From positions 1 to 45,996 of the forward strand of contig JASHOL010000373.1 in assembly GCA_030041135.1 (NCBI GenBank): a stretch of DNA of 45,996 bases. The letters are read 5' to 3'. The first letter of the stretch is position 1; each line of letters opens with the position of its first letter. Source of the DNA: Streptosporangiaceae bacterium. GTDB taxonomy: Bacteria > Actinomycetota > Actinomycetes > Streptosporangiales > Streptosporangiaceae. The notes under the pieces were generated by a model that saw nothing but the letters and a program-made list of their open reading frames with translations, searched no databases and had not been told where the DNA came from. A program made the position numbers and the translations under genes. This document shows positions 1 to 9,256 of this stretch, piece after piece.

Positions 1-98
1 CGCTGACCCTGTTCGGTGATATAGATGACCTCACCGCTGGCCGCCTCGCGGGCTAGCTCGGCCACGGCGGGCGTGCTCTCCACAGCAAGGTCGCTCAC
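1..98 (-). CDS. Partial CDS, likely Phd/YefM-type antitoxin N-terminus (runs off the window edge)
   Basis: Reverse strand reads GTG AGC GAC CTT..., giving (M)SDLAVESTPAVAELAREAASGEVIYITEQGQR, preceded by a GGGGAGG ribosome-binding site. It resembles the N-terminus of Phd/YefM antitoxins. Only 32-33 residues are visible. Confidence 0.45.
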   Translation of the reverse strand, partial: MSDLAVESTPAVAELAREAASGEVIYITEQGQ

Positions 99-876
99 AG
101 TTCACACGCCTCCCCAGGTAGCTTGTCACGGGCCAGACACAGCCCTGTCACATGAAAACCTGCCCCGAGTGTATGACGCTCACCCTAGGTTGTTGTACAG
201 CGTCACAACGCCTGCATGTAACCGCAGGTCAGTGGCTCGCAAATTCCGCGCGGATATCGTCGCTGAACGGCAGATTACTGCCGGTTACGGCGTATATCTA
301 GCGGTTATACCCGTCTGTCTTGACGCCAAGAGACTCACGCGTCCGGCGCGTAAACAAGCGCGAGGCGAAGTTCGTACGTCGCCATGTAACACCGGCCCGG
401 TCGAATACGGCAGCCACGGCATCCCCACGGCCTCCAGCTGACCATCCCAGCGGCCTGGCTTCCGCCGGGCCTGCCAGGGCACCTCAACCCACATAGTCCG
501 CTCAGCCGCGGTCGGCCCCTGACCCGAAAATTTTGTACCCCCCCAGAGGGACGGACGGGCCGATGTTCGGGAAGAAAATCGCGAGTTAGCGGTCACGTTC
601 ACAGTCGACACGGTAACCGTTCCCGAGACCAGGCGACTGGTGGTCTAGGGTCGTTGCTGCGGGTCAAGGGCATGCGGCGGCCCGCGTTGCTTACGGGGGG
701 ATGGATGGGCCGCAAGAGGAACGCTCTATGGCGGTCCACGTCAGTCCAGAACGCCCTATGCTGTGCAGGTCACAGGTATGCGGGGGCGGCGGACTGGTAT
801 GGTGCCAGATCCGGCGATACTGGGAATGCAGCCCGCACAGGGCCGCAATGTTCTGGCGACCGAGTGAGGTCTGTCC

Positions 877-2151
877 ATGAAGGTTTCGGTGGTCAAGGAG
901 ACCGCGCCTGGCGAGCGACGGGTAGCGCTCGTGCCCGAGGCCATTAGCAAGCTGACCGCGGTCGGGCTTGATGTGCTCGTCGAGTCTGGCGCGGGCGACG
1001 GGGCGTGGCTGACCGACGACAGCTATGCCGATGCCGGCGGCAAGATCGTCAGCCGGAGCGAGGCCCTGGCGGCCGACGTGCTGCTGATGGTGGGCAAGCC
1101 CGACGAGGCAACCGTCGCCGCGATGCAAACGGGCCAGGTCGCGATCGGACTGTTCGGGCTGCTGGCCGATCCCGGCCTCGCTGAAAGGCTGGCGCGCGCC
1201 GGGGTCACGGCCGTCAGCCTGGACATGATTCCGCGGACGCTGCCGCGAGCCCAGCCCATGGATGCGCTGTCCTCCCAGGCCAACATCGCCGGCTACAAGG
1301 CGGCGATCATCGCGGCCGCTGAATTCGGCCGGTTCTTCCCGCTGCTGATTACCGCGGCCGGCACCGCGCGGCCGGCCAAGGTGCTGGTCCTCGGCACGGG
1401 CGTAGCCGGGCTCCAGGCAATCGGGACCGCACGGCGGCTCGGCGCCGTCGTCAGTGCCTATGACGTCCGGCCAGAAACCAAGACAGAAGCCGAGTCGGTC
1501 GGAGCAACATTCATCGAGTTGACGTCCGTGGGGTCAGCGTCGGGCGAGGGCGGTTACGCCCGAGCCCTGACCGATGACGAGCGCCAGGCACAGCAAGACG
1601 AGCTAGCCGGGCACATCGCCCGGCACGACGTGGTCATCACTACGGCCCAGGTGCCCGGACGCCGGCCACCGCTGCTGGTGACCGAGGACGCGCTGAAGGC
1701 AATGGCCGCGGGCTCGGTCATTGTCGACATGGGAGCGAGCGATCTCGGCGGCAATGTGGCGGGCTCGCGGCCGGGCGAGACGGTGGTGACAGAGCACGGC
1801 GTGACGATCGTCGGTGCCAGCGGCCTGCCGTCCTCGATGCCCGCGGCGGCGTCGGCGATGTACGCGCGCAATGTCAGCGCGCTGCTGCTGTCCCTGGTCA
1901 AGGACGGCGAACTCGCGCTCGATCCGGAGGACGAACTGCAAGCGGGCGTGATCGTCACCCGGGGCGGCGCGGTTGTACATCCGGCGCTGGCGCCGCCAGG
2001 CCCGGCAGGCGCTCCGGCCGGCCAGGACACCAGCGTGGACGGCGAACCGGCCGCTCCCGCCGCCGCAACGGCCGCCCAGGATACCGCCGACTCTGCCTCG
2101 GCCGGATCGGAAGAAGGGAGCGCCAGTGCAGTACCCGGCGCTGCTAGTTGA
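877..2151 (+). CDS. pntAA: NAD(P) transhydrogenase subunit alpha part 1 (PntAA)
   Basis: MKVSVVKETAPGERRVALVPEAISKL... with AlaDH/PNT N- and C-domain motifs; followed by pntAB and pntB. Confidence 0.93.
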   Translation: MKVSVVKETAPGERRVALVPEAISKLTAVGLDVLVESGAGDGAWLTDDSYADAGGKIVSRSEALAADVLLMVGKPDEATVAAMQTGQVAIGLFGLLADPGLAERLARAGVTAVSLDMIPRTLPRAQPMDALSSQANIAGYKAAIIAAAEFGRFFPLLITAAGTARPAKVLVLGTGVAGLQAIGTARRLGAVVSAYDVRPETKTEAESVGATFIELTSVGSASGEGGYARALTDDERQAQQDELAGHIARHDVVITTAQVPGRRPPLLVTEDALKAMAAGSVIVDMGASDLGGNVAGSRPGETVVTEHGVTIVGASGLPSSMPAAASAMYARNVSALLLSLVKDGELALDPEDELQAGVIVTRGGAVVHPALAPPGPAGAPAGQDTSVDGEPAAPAAATAAQDTADSASAGSEEGSASAVPGAAS

Positions 2152-2491
2152 TGTCACCATCTTCGTGCTGGCCCTATGGGTCGGCTTCGAGGTGATCAGC
2201 AAGGTTCCCGCCACGCTCCACACGCCGCTGATGTCTGCGGCGAACTCGATCCACGGGATCGTGCTAGCGGGCGCGATGTTGATCGCGGTCACGGCCAACA
2301 ACGCGGTCGGCTACGTGATCGCGTTCATCGCCGCGGCATTCGCGGCGGCAAACGTGGTCGGCGGCTACGTCGTCACCGGCCGCATGCTCAAGATGTTCAA
2401 GAGGCGCCCAGCGGTGCCCGCGGCCGGCGAGGCCCCGGCGGCGGTGAACGTCGCTGCCAACGGCAGCAGCCGCAAGGGCACCGCGACATGA
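2126..2491 (+). CDS. pntAB: NAD(P) transhydrogenase subunit alpha part 2 (PntAB)
   Basis: GTG start at 2126 after GAAGAAGGGAG, in frame with ORF 1973..2491. Encodes VQYPALLVDVTIFVLALWVGFEVISKVPATLHTPLMSAANSIHGIV. Confidence 0.9.
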   Translation: MQYPALLVDVTIFVLALWVGFEVISKVPATLHTPLMSAANSIHGIVLAGAMLIAVTANNAVGYVIAFIAAAFAAANVVGGYVVTGRMLKMFKRRPAVPAAGEAPAAVNVAANGSSRKGTAT

Positions 2492-3888
2492 GCGTCTTCG
2501 ACTGGGTCATCCAGCTGATCTATGTGCTGGCGGCGTCGTGCTTCGTACTCGGCCTGCACCTGATGAACAATCCTGCCACCGCCCGGCGAGGCAATCAGGT
2601 GTCGACCTCGGGCATGGCCACGGCGGTCGCGGCCACGCTGGCGATCATCATCCATGGCCACGGGATCAGCGCCACCGGCTGGATCGTGATGATCGCCGGT
2701 GCGCTCGTCGGCGGCGGGGCAGGCATGTACGCGGCCAGGACCGTCCAGATGACCGCGATGCCGCAACTGGTCAGCATGTTCAACGCCGTCGGTGGCGGCG
2801 CGGCCGCGCTCGTCGCCGTGCATGACTACATGAACGCCGGCGCGAGCGTTTCGGCCACTACCAGCGTCACGACGCTGCTTGACGTGATCATCGGCTCGGT
2901 GACGTTCTCCGGATCGATCATCGCCGCGGGCAAGCTGCAAGGCGTCATCAACTCGGCGCCGGTCACTTTTCCCGGCGCGCGCATGGTCAACATGGTGCTC
3001 GCGGCCGTCGCTGTCGGTCTCGGCGCCTACCTGATCGCCTCGCCGAGCACGGCGCTACTCGTGATCGTGATCGTCGCCGCGCTGGCCTTCGGCGTTTCCA
3101 TGGTGATGCCCATCGGCGGCGCCGACATGCCGGTCGTGATCTCGCTGCTGAACGCGTTCACCGGCACCGCCGTCGCGATGGCAGGATTCGTGATCGGGAA
3201 CTGGGCGCTGATCATCGCCGGCGCGCTGGTCGGGGCCTCCGGCGGGATCCTGACCAAGCTGATGGCTGATGCCATGAACCGCTCGATCCGCAACATCATC
3301 GTGGGCGGCTTCGGCACCGGCGATTCCGTCGCCGCGATCGCCGGCCCCACCGGCAGCGTCCGGTCGATCGCCGCTGATGACGCCGCCATCCAGCTGGCGT
3401 ACGCCTCCAAGGTCATCATCGTGCCTGGCTATGGACTGGCCGCGGCACAGGCACAGCACGAGGTGGCCGCGCTCGCTGACCTGCTGGAGTCACGCGGCAT
3501 CGACGTCAGCTACGCGATTCACCCGGTTGCTGGCCGGATGCCAGGGCACATGAACGTGCTGCTGGCGGAGGCTAACGTGCCTTACCCGCAGCTCAAGGAG
3601 ATGGACGACGTCAATCCCGAGTTTGCGCGCACGGACGTGGCGCTGGTGATCGGCGCGAACGACGTGACGAATCCGGCGGCCCGGCGGCCGGGCACGGCGA
3701 TCTCCGGCATGCCGATCCTGGACGTGGATCAGGCCAAGAGCATCATCGTGATCAAGCGGTCGATGGGCCACGGCTACGCGGGCATCGACAACGAGCTGTA
3801 CGTCGACCCCAAGACCAGTATGTACTTCGCCGACGCCAAGAAGGCGCTGACGGAGATGACCGCCGCGGTCAAGACGCTCGTCGGCTAG
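2488..3888 (+). CDS. pntB: NAD(P) transhydrogenase subunit beta (PntB)
   Basis: ATGA overlap with the pntAB stop. MSVFDWVIQLIYVLAASCFVLGLHLMNNPATARRGNQVS... GYGLAAAQAQHEV... IKRSMGHGYAGIDNELY. Confidence 0.95.
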   Translation: MSVFDWVIQLIYVLAASCFVLGLHLMNNPATARRGNQVSTSGMATAVAATLAIIIHGHGISATGWIVMIAGALVGGGAGMYAARTVQMTAMPQLVSMFNAVGGGAAALVAVHDYMNAGASVSATTSVTTLLDVIIGSVTFSGSIIAAGKLQGVINSAPVTFPGARMVNMVLAAVAVGLGAYLIASPSTALLVIVIVAALAFGVSMVMPIGGADMPVVISLLNAFTGTAVAMAGFVIGNWALIIAGALVGASGGILTKLMADAMNRSIRNIIVGGFGTGDSVAAIAGPTGSVRSIAADDAAIQLAYASKVIIVPGYGLAAAQAQHEVAALADLLESRGIDVSYAIHPVAGRMPGHMNVLLAEANVPYPQLKEMDDVNPEFARTDVALVIGANDVTNPAARRPGTAISGMPILDVDQAKSIIVIKRSMGHGYAGIDNELYVDPKTSMYFADAKKALTEMTAAVKTLVG

Positions 3889-3929
3889 CCACGCGCACGG
3901 CTCTGGGCAAGCTCCGCCGGGTAGAGCCC

Positions 3930-4643
3930 CTACTGCGGCGCGGGCGGGGGCGGCAACCGTCGCAGGTCCTCGTCGGTCAGCTCGCCGGTTGAGATCAGCA
4001 GCGCTGCCAGTTCCTCCAGGGCGCGGGGACCGCGCAGCCCGGGCACCCCGATGCGCACGTAGCGGTTGCGTATGTTCTCGCACCGCTTGGAAACGGTGTG
4101 GGGCTGCCAGCCGATCCGGTCGGCCGCTTCCTTGGCGCTCCGTGGCTTGGCCGGACCAGAATGCCGCCAGGTCAGGTACTCCTCGAACCTGGCCGCCAGT
4201 ACGAGCCGGTCAGAAGCGTTGAGCGGAGCCCGCAGCTTGGTGCTGGTGACAAGCCGCTCTGACCCGACCGTTCTGGGGACCGACTGCTCTCCGGTGTCGG
4301 CCGCGGGCTCTTCCTGCGGCTCTTCCTCGTCGAGATGCGGCAGCCGCAGCCGGATCGTGTAGCTGGAGTGGAGGCCGTCGAGCCGCACCTTGGCGTGCCA
4401 CTGCTGCAGCGGGACCCGCAGCCCCGGCGGCAGGTCGGCGCGGAACCCGCGATCGCCGGAGAGGTAGAGCATCGACGAGGCGCTGTCGTTGCACATCCAC
4501 CAGGTCCCGGCTGAGCACTCGAAGCTGCCCGCCCGTCTGGAGATCCCGCGGTCTTCGGCGGGCAGCTGAAGCGAGCACGTCGGCGCCCGGCCGAACGTGA
4601 ACTGGCCGTCCGGCTTCACCCGCCACAAGCCCGTTTCATACAT
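3930..4643 (-). CDS. FHA-like domain protein with C-terminal helix-turn-helix-like region
   Basis: Within ORF 3930..4718; the domain begins around MYETGLWRVKPDGQFTFGRAPTCSLQL...ISRRAGSFEC. The C-terminal SAKEAADRIGWQPHTVSKRCENIRNRYV looks like an HTH. Exact start uncertain (4643 or 4718). Confidence 0.6.
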   Translation of the reverse strand: MYETGLWRVKPDGQFTFGRAPTCSLQLPAEDRGISRRAGSFECSAGTWWMCNDSASSMLYLSGDRGFRADLPPGLRVPLQQWHAKVRLDGLHSSYTIRLRLPHLDEEEPQEEPAADTGEQSVPRTVGSERLVTSTKLRAPLNASDRLVLAARFEEYLTWRHSGPAKPRSAKEAADRIGWQPHTVSKRCENIRNRYVRIGVPGLRGPRALEELAALLISTGELTDEDLRRLPPPPAPQ

Positions 4644-5312
4644 AACGATCAGCAACACGGCAAACCCCACGCTTGACGTTGCTATCCGGACGATAGGGCG
4701 GCTCAGCATAGCGGTCAATCGACCACGGCCGACCGGCCAGGCCGGGTATCGCCCGGCCTGGTCATGGCGAGCGCGAGCTGACCTGGCATCCGGCCTCGCC
4801 GCCGGTCATGGTTGCGGAATAAATCCCCAGCGACTGGACGACTAGACTCGCCCGCCGGACCCGTGAGGAGGAGGTCGTGCCCGAGCGCGAACTCATGACG
4901 CAGCGCCTGCGGGGCTCGCTAACCGCGGACGAGCACATCATCGCCGGCTTGCGCGGCTACACCGGGCCTAGCGCAGGCTGGGACTTGGCAGCCGGAACGC
5001 TAGTCGCGCCCAGCGCCGCGTTCCGGCTGGACCGGCAACGGCCGGCTCGGGCGGCGGACCGTGACCTTGGCTGCCGCGGACGGAGGCAGGCTGCTTGTCC
5101 GCGGCAAGTACCGGGCCCGGCTGCGGGTCAGGGCGATCAGCAGCCGGTCGGGGTTCAGCGAGGCGATCGACGCCGTCCGGGCGCAGGGCGGCTCGGTGGA
5201 CCTGCCGTCGCTCCCGCCTGTCCTAGCCCCGGGCCCGCCGTAGACGTCGGCCCGACGGCCGGCTGCGAGAATTGGCTCTTCGCACGGGCGACGCCCGAAG
5301 GGAGGCAAGCCG

Positions 5313-6257
5313 GTGAGCACAGTCGATGCAGACGTGGAGATCGCGGGCGACGACCCCGTTCCCGTCTTGGATCTTGAAGTCACCGTCGCGAGACAGGCGC
5401 GAGTCGGTGATATCACAGTGCGCCGGATGCTGCCCCTCCGTCAGCGCCGCAGCGTCGGCCCGTGGTGCTTCATCGACCACTACGGGCCCCAGGATGTTGA
5501 CGGCACGACCGGCATGCTGGTGCCGCCGCACCCGCACATCGGGCTCCAGACCGTCACATGGCTGGTCGCCGGGAACGTGCTGCACCGCGACAGCCTGGGC
5601 AGCGAGCAGATGATCAGGCCTGGTCAGCTGAACTTGATGACCGCGGGCGCCGGCATCGCGCACGCCGAGGAGTCGCCGGAGCAGCCCGACCCGGTCCTCC
5701 ACGGTGTGCAGCTGTGGGTCGCGCTGCCCGAGGCCAGCCGACGGGTCGCGCCGGCCTTCGAGCATCATGCCGAATTGCCCGACGCGGCCGTGCCGGGCTT
5801 CCAGACGACGGTGTTCATGGGCGAGCTGGCGGGGAGTCAGTCGCCGGCTACCGCGTTCTCGCCGATCGTCGGGGCTGAGCTCAGCGCGGCCGGCGGCGCC
5901 GCGACGAGCTCGGTGCCGCTGCGGCCCGACTACGAGCACGTGGTGTTCGTCGTCACCGGCCGGGCCGATGTTGACGGCGCTGTCCTGGCGCCAGGTCAGC
6001 TGCTGTACCTGCCGACCGGGCGGCAGCGGGCGAGCATGTCCGCGCCGGCCGGCAGCAGCCTGATGCTGCTCGGCGGCGAACCGCTCGGTGAGCCGCTCCT
6101 GATGTGGTGGAACTTCGTGGCCAGGACTCCCGAGGAGATCGAGGCGGCGACGGCGAGCTGGAGGGAAGGCGGGTTCGGCGAGGTGGGGGGCTATGAGGGC
6201 GAGCCGATGCCGGCACCGGACCTGGACGTCGCCCGGCTGCGGCGCCCGCGCAGCTAG
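5313..6257 (+). CDS. Pirin family protein
   Basis: PHPHIGLQTVTWLVAGNVLHRDSLGSEQMIRPGQLNLMTAGAGIAHAEES, a classic pirin cupin signature. Confidence 0.92.
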   Translation: MSTVDADVEIAGDDPVPVLDLEVTVARQARVGDITVRRMLPLRQRRSVGPWCFIDHYGPQDVDGTTGMLVPPHPHIGLQTVTWLVAGNVLHRDSLGSEQMIRPGQLNLMTAGAGIAHAEESPEQPDPVLHGVQLWVALPEASRRVAPAFEHHAELPDAAVPGFQTTVFMGELAGSQSPATAFSPIVGAELSAAGGAATSSVPLRPDYEHVVFVVTGRADVDGAVLAPGQLLYLPTGRQRASMSAPAGSSLMLLGGEPLGEPLLMWWNFVARTPEEIEAATASWREGGFGEVGGYEGEPMPAPDLDVARLRRPRS

Positions 6258-6569
6258 GAGCAGGCAAGGGCGCCCGGCGGCAGCTAGGCAGAACTACTCA
6301 GGCCGGCTTGAGTACGCCCGCTCTGCCGACGGCCTGGCCAGAACCTGCAGGCTACGGGCATGGGCAGTCAGACTAAGGGCACCGTCGGGCCTGGCTGTCC
6401 CGTCCGGCGGCCGCCCGGTGCGAGCAGTGTCGAAGCCCTCGCACAGGGGCCGTGGCGCTGGAGGCAGCGCGACGTCGCGCCGGCCGGCGTGCTCGCGATC
6501 CAGGCGGCCGCTCGGGTAGACGTCCGCCGGGGCCGGCAAACCCACAGAAACTGTCGTAACGTCACGCCT

Positions 6570-7676
6570 ATGTCGAGCCAGTTGTGGCGTGCTGTCGCGG
6601 TCTACCGCCTCGTCACCCTCGCCTACGCGGCGATCTGGATTCTCCGGGATGAGAGCTACTTCGCCCATCCGCTCGGCGGTTTCCTGGCCCTGGCCGTCAT
6701 GGCGGTCTGGACGATCGCCACCGTGGCGGCGTACTCGCGCCCGGCGGGCCGCAACCGGTGGCTGATCGCAGCCGACGTGGCCGTGGCGACGATCTTGATC
6801 ATCAGCACGAGGTGGATCGACACCGCATACCGGATCGACCATGGCGCGCCGACGATCCCGGTGATCTGGGTAGCGTCGTCGATACTGGCGTGCGCGGTGG
6901 CCGGAGGACCCTGGGCTGGCATGGCCGGCGCGGTCGTGGTCTGGTTTGGCGACGTGATCGAGCGGCGGGAATTCCTGACCGAGAGCCTGATCGCCGGGCT
7001 CGTGCTGCTGCTGGTGGCGGGCGGCGTCGGTGGCTACGTGGTCAGGCTGACGCTGCGGGCCGAGGCCGCCGTCGACCAGGCCGCGCGGCGTGAGGCGGCG
7101 ATCGCCGAGCGCGAGCGGATCGCTCGCGGCATCCACGACTCGGTGCTGCAGGTACTCGCCCTCGTCAGCAGCCGCGGTCGCGAGATAGGCGGCGAGGCGG
7201 CCGAACTCGGTGTCCTCGCGGCCGAGCAGGAGAACGCACTGCGCTCGCTCGTATCCCGTGACACCGCGGAACCGGATACCGAGACTGGCATGGTGGACGT
7301 TCGCAGCCTCGTCGAGCCACTGTCCGGCAGCCGTATTACCATCTCATGCCCGGCTACGCCGGTGATGGTCCCGCATACCGCCGCTCGCGCCCTGAGCGGC
7401 GCCGCGTCGGCGGCGGTGGATAACGTTCGCCGGCACGCGGGCGAGTCCGCCCGCGGCTGGGTTCTGGTCGAGAACGACGACTCTGGGGTGCGGATCAGCA
7501 TCCGCGACGACGGCCGGGGCTTCGTGCCTGGCCGGCTCGCGGCTGCCGCCTCGACCGGGCGTCTCGGCGTCTCCCACTCGATCGTCGGCCGGATCCGCGA
7601 GGTCGGCGGCACGGCCACGATCACATCCCGCCCTGGCCAGGGCACTGAGGTGGAGTTGCATGTCCCCCAGCCCTGA
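6570..7676 (+). CDS. Sensor histidine kinase (NarL/MacS-like)
   Basis: ATG at 6570 (MSSQLWRAVAVYRL), TM segments, ERERIARGIHDSVLQVLALV H-box, C-terminal ATPase DDGRGFVPGRL...GRLGVSHSIVGRI. Confidence 0.9.
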   Translation: MSSQLWRAVAVYRLVTLAYAAIWILRDESYFAHPLGGFLALAVMAVWTIATVAAYSRPAGRNRWLIAADVAVATILIISTRWIDTAYRIDHGAPTIPVIWVASSILACAVAGGPWAGMAGAVVVWFGDVIERREFLTESLIAGLVLLLVAGGVGGYVVRLTLRAEAAVDQAARREAAIAERERIARGIHDSVLQVLALVSSRGREIGGEAAELGVLAAEQENALRSLVSRDTAEPDTETGMVDVRSLVEPLSGSRITISCPATPVMVPHTAARALSGAASAAVDNVRRHAGESARGWVLVENDDSGVRISIRDDGRGFVPGRLAAAASTGRLGVSHSIVGRIREVGGTATITSRPGQGTEVELHVPQP

Positions 7677-8361
7677 GAACCAGGTCAGCGTCCTCGTCGT
7701 CGACGACCACCCGATCTGGCGCGACGCGGCGGCCCGGTCGCTCACCGAAGCCGGCTTTCGTGTCGCCGGCACGGCCGGCAGCGGCGCCCAGGCACTGCGG
7801 ATTGCCGCTGCGACCAGGCCCGATGTGGTGCTGCTCGATCTCAATCTCCCCGATTACCCAGGTGCCGAGGTAACGAGGGGTCTCCTGGCCGCACTGCCGT
7901 CCGTCCGGGTACTGATGCTCTCGGCCAGCGGCGAGCGGCAGGACGTGCTGGACGCGGTGACCGCCGGCGCGAGTGGCTACCTGCTGAAATCGGCCGAGGT
8001 GCGCGACCTGGTCGACGCCGTGCGCGCTACCGCGGCCGGCCACGCGGTCTTCACGCCTGGCCTGGCCGGCCTGGTCCTCGGTGAGTACCGCCGGCTGGCT
8101 CAGTCCGCGACCGGGCCGACCGGCGGGGCGGCTACAGGCGGATCGGCGGCCGGAGGATCGGCGCCGGCTCCGCAGCTAACTGAACGAGAGACTGAAATCC
8201 TGCGGCTCGTCGCGAAGGGCCTGACCTACCCTCAGATCGCCGAGCGGCTAACGTTGTCTCCGCGCACCGTGCAGAACCACGTGCAAAACACGCTGAGCAA
8301 GCTGCAACTGCACAACAAGGCGCAGCTCGTCCGTTACGCGCTGGAGAGCGGCGTGGACTGA
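7660..8361 (+). CDS. LuxR/NarL family response regulator
   Basis: VSVLVVDDHPIWRDAAARSL receiver plus LTERETEILRLVAKGLTYPQIAERLTLSPRTVQNHVQNTLSKL. Overlaps the 3' end of the kinase gene. Confidence 0.93.
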   Translation: MSPSPENQVSVLVVDDHPIWRDAAARSLTEAGFRVAGTAGSGAQALRIAAATRPDVVLLDLNLPDYPGAEVTRGLLAALPSVRVLMLSASGERQDVLDAVTAGASGYLLKSAEVRDLVDAVRATAAGHAVFTPGLAGLVLGEYRRLAQSATGPTGGAATGGSAAGGSAPAPQLTERETEILRLVAKGLTYPQIAERLTLSPRTVQNHVQNTLSKLQLHNKAQLVRYALESGVD

Positions 8362-8416
8362 CCGGTCTCACTCTCCAGCGGCGCGGTGTCAGCCAGCCCC
8401 GCGCCCCGCCCGAGTC

Positions 8417-9256
8417 TCAGATTCCGTCGGGGCCGGACTTCAGCAGATCCAGCAGGCGGCCATACGGCACGTCCGGCCCTGAAGGCTCGGCACCCGCACG
8501 AGCCGCGATCGCGGTTGCCAGCCCCGCCGCCAGAGCCCGCCGGTAAGGCGCCGACCCAGTACTCACCCTGGCCACGCCCGCTGCCGCCAGCCGCGCCATG
8601 TCCTGCCCTGGTCGCCAGAGCACGTTCAGCGGGAGCGTGACCTGATCGGTGACGGCGGCGACGGACGCGATCTCAGGCAGCGCTGGCACGAAGACCCCGC
8701 TGGCCCCCGCGTCCTCGTACGCCTTGAGCCGCGTGATGGTTTCCGCGAGGCGGCTTTCCGGCGGTCCGGCCTGCAGCCAGTAGGTGTCAGTTCGCGCGTT
8801 GAGGAACAGGTCAGGCGCCGCGGCGACGACCGCACCGACTATCTTCGCCTGCACGTCGCGCGGCCTGAGCTCGCCGCCGGCAGCGGCATCCTCCAGGTTG
8901 ATCCCGGCGGCGCCGAGGCTCGCAAGCTCCGCGGCCAGCTCCGCCACGGCCGAGGCCTCGTCGCTGTAGCCCCCTTCCAGGTCGACCGTCACCGGCACGC
9001 GAAGCCGGGGGACGATCGCCGCAGCCAGGGCCAGGGTGAACGCGCGTCCGGTCCCGGCACCATCGACGAGGCCTGCTGCCGCGGTCACGCCGAGGCTGGT
9101 CGTACCGACAGCCGGAAATCCGGCCTCGGCCAGCAGCAGAGCGGACGCGACGTCCCAGGCGTTCGGCAGGACGAACGGCTGTCCACGCCGGTGTAGTGCC
9201 GCGAAGTTGTGCGTCCTGGCCGTCATGGCTGCGCCGTTCATGACCGGGCCGTTCAT
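8417..9256 (-). CDS. Isocitrate lyase/PEP mutase family protein
   Basis: LPNAWDVASALLLAEAGFPAVGTTSLGVTAAAG...VPVTVDLEGGYSD...GINLEDAAAGGELRP...LFLNARTDTYW. ATGA overlap with the upstream P450 gene. Confidence 0.9.
   Translation of the reverse strand: MNGPVMNGAAMTARTHNFAALHRRGQPFVLPNAWDVASALLLAEAGFPAVGTTSLGVTAAAGLVDGAGTGRAFTLALAAAIVPRLRVPVTVDLEGGYSDEASAVAELAAELASLGAAGINLEDAAAGGELRPRDVQAKIVGAVVAAAPDLFLNARTDTYWLQAGPPESRLAETITRLKAYEDAGASGVFVPALPEIASVAAVTDQVTLPLNVLWRPGQDMARLAAAGVARVSTGSAPYRRALAAGLATAIAARAGAEPSGPDVPYGRLLDLLKSGPDGI

Noticed and set aside
25-611. ORFs 25..441 (+) and 285..611 (-)
   Set aside because: No recognisable family, mutually overlapping, no good RBS; the region looks intergenic.
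654-1128. ORFs 654..947 (+) and 691..1128 (-) overlapping the pntAA start
   Set aside because: They overlap the well-supported pntAA in other frames; high-GC spurious ORFs.
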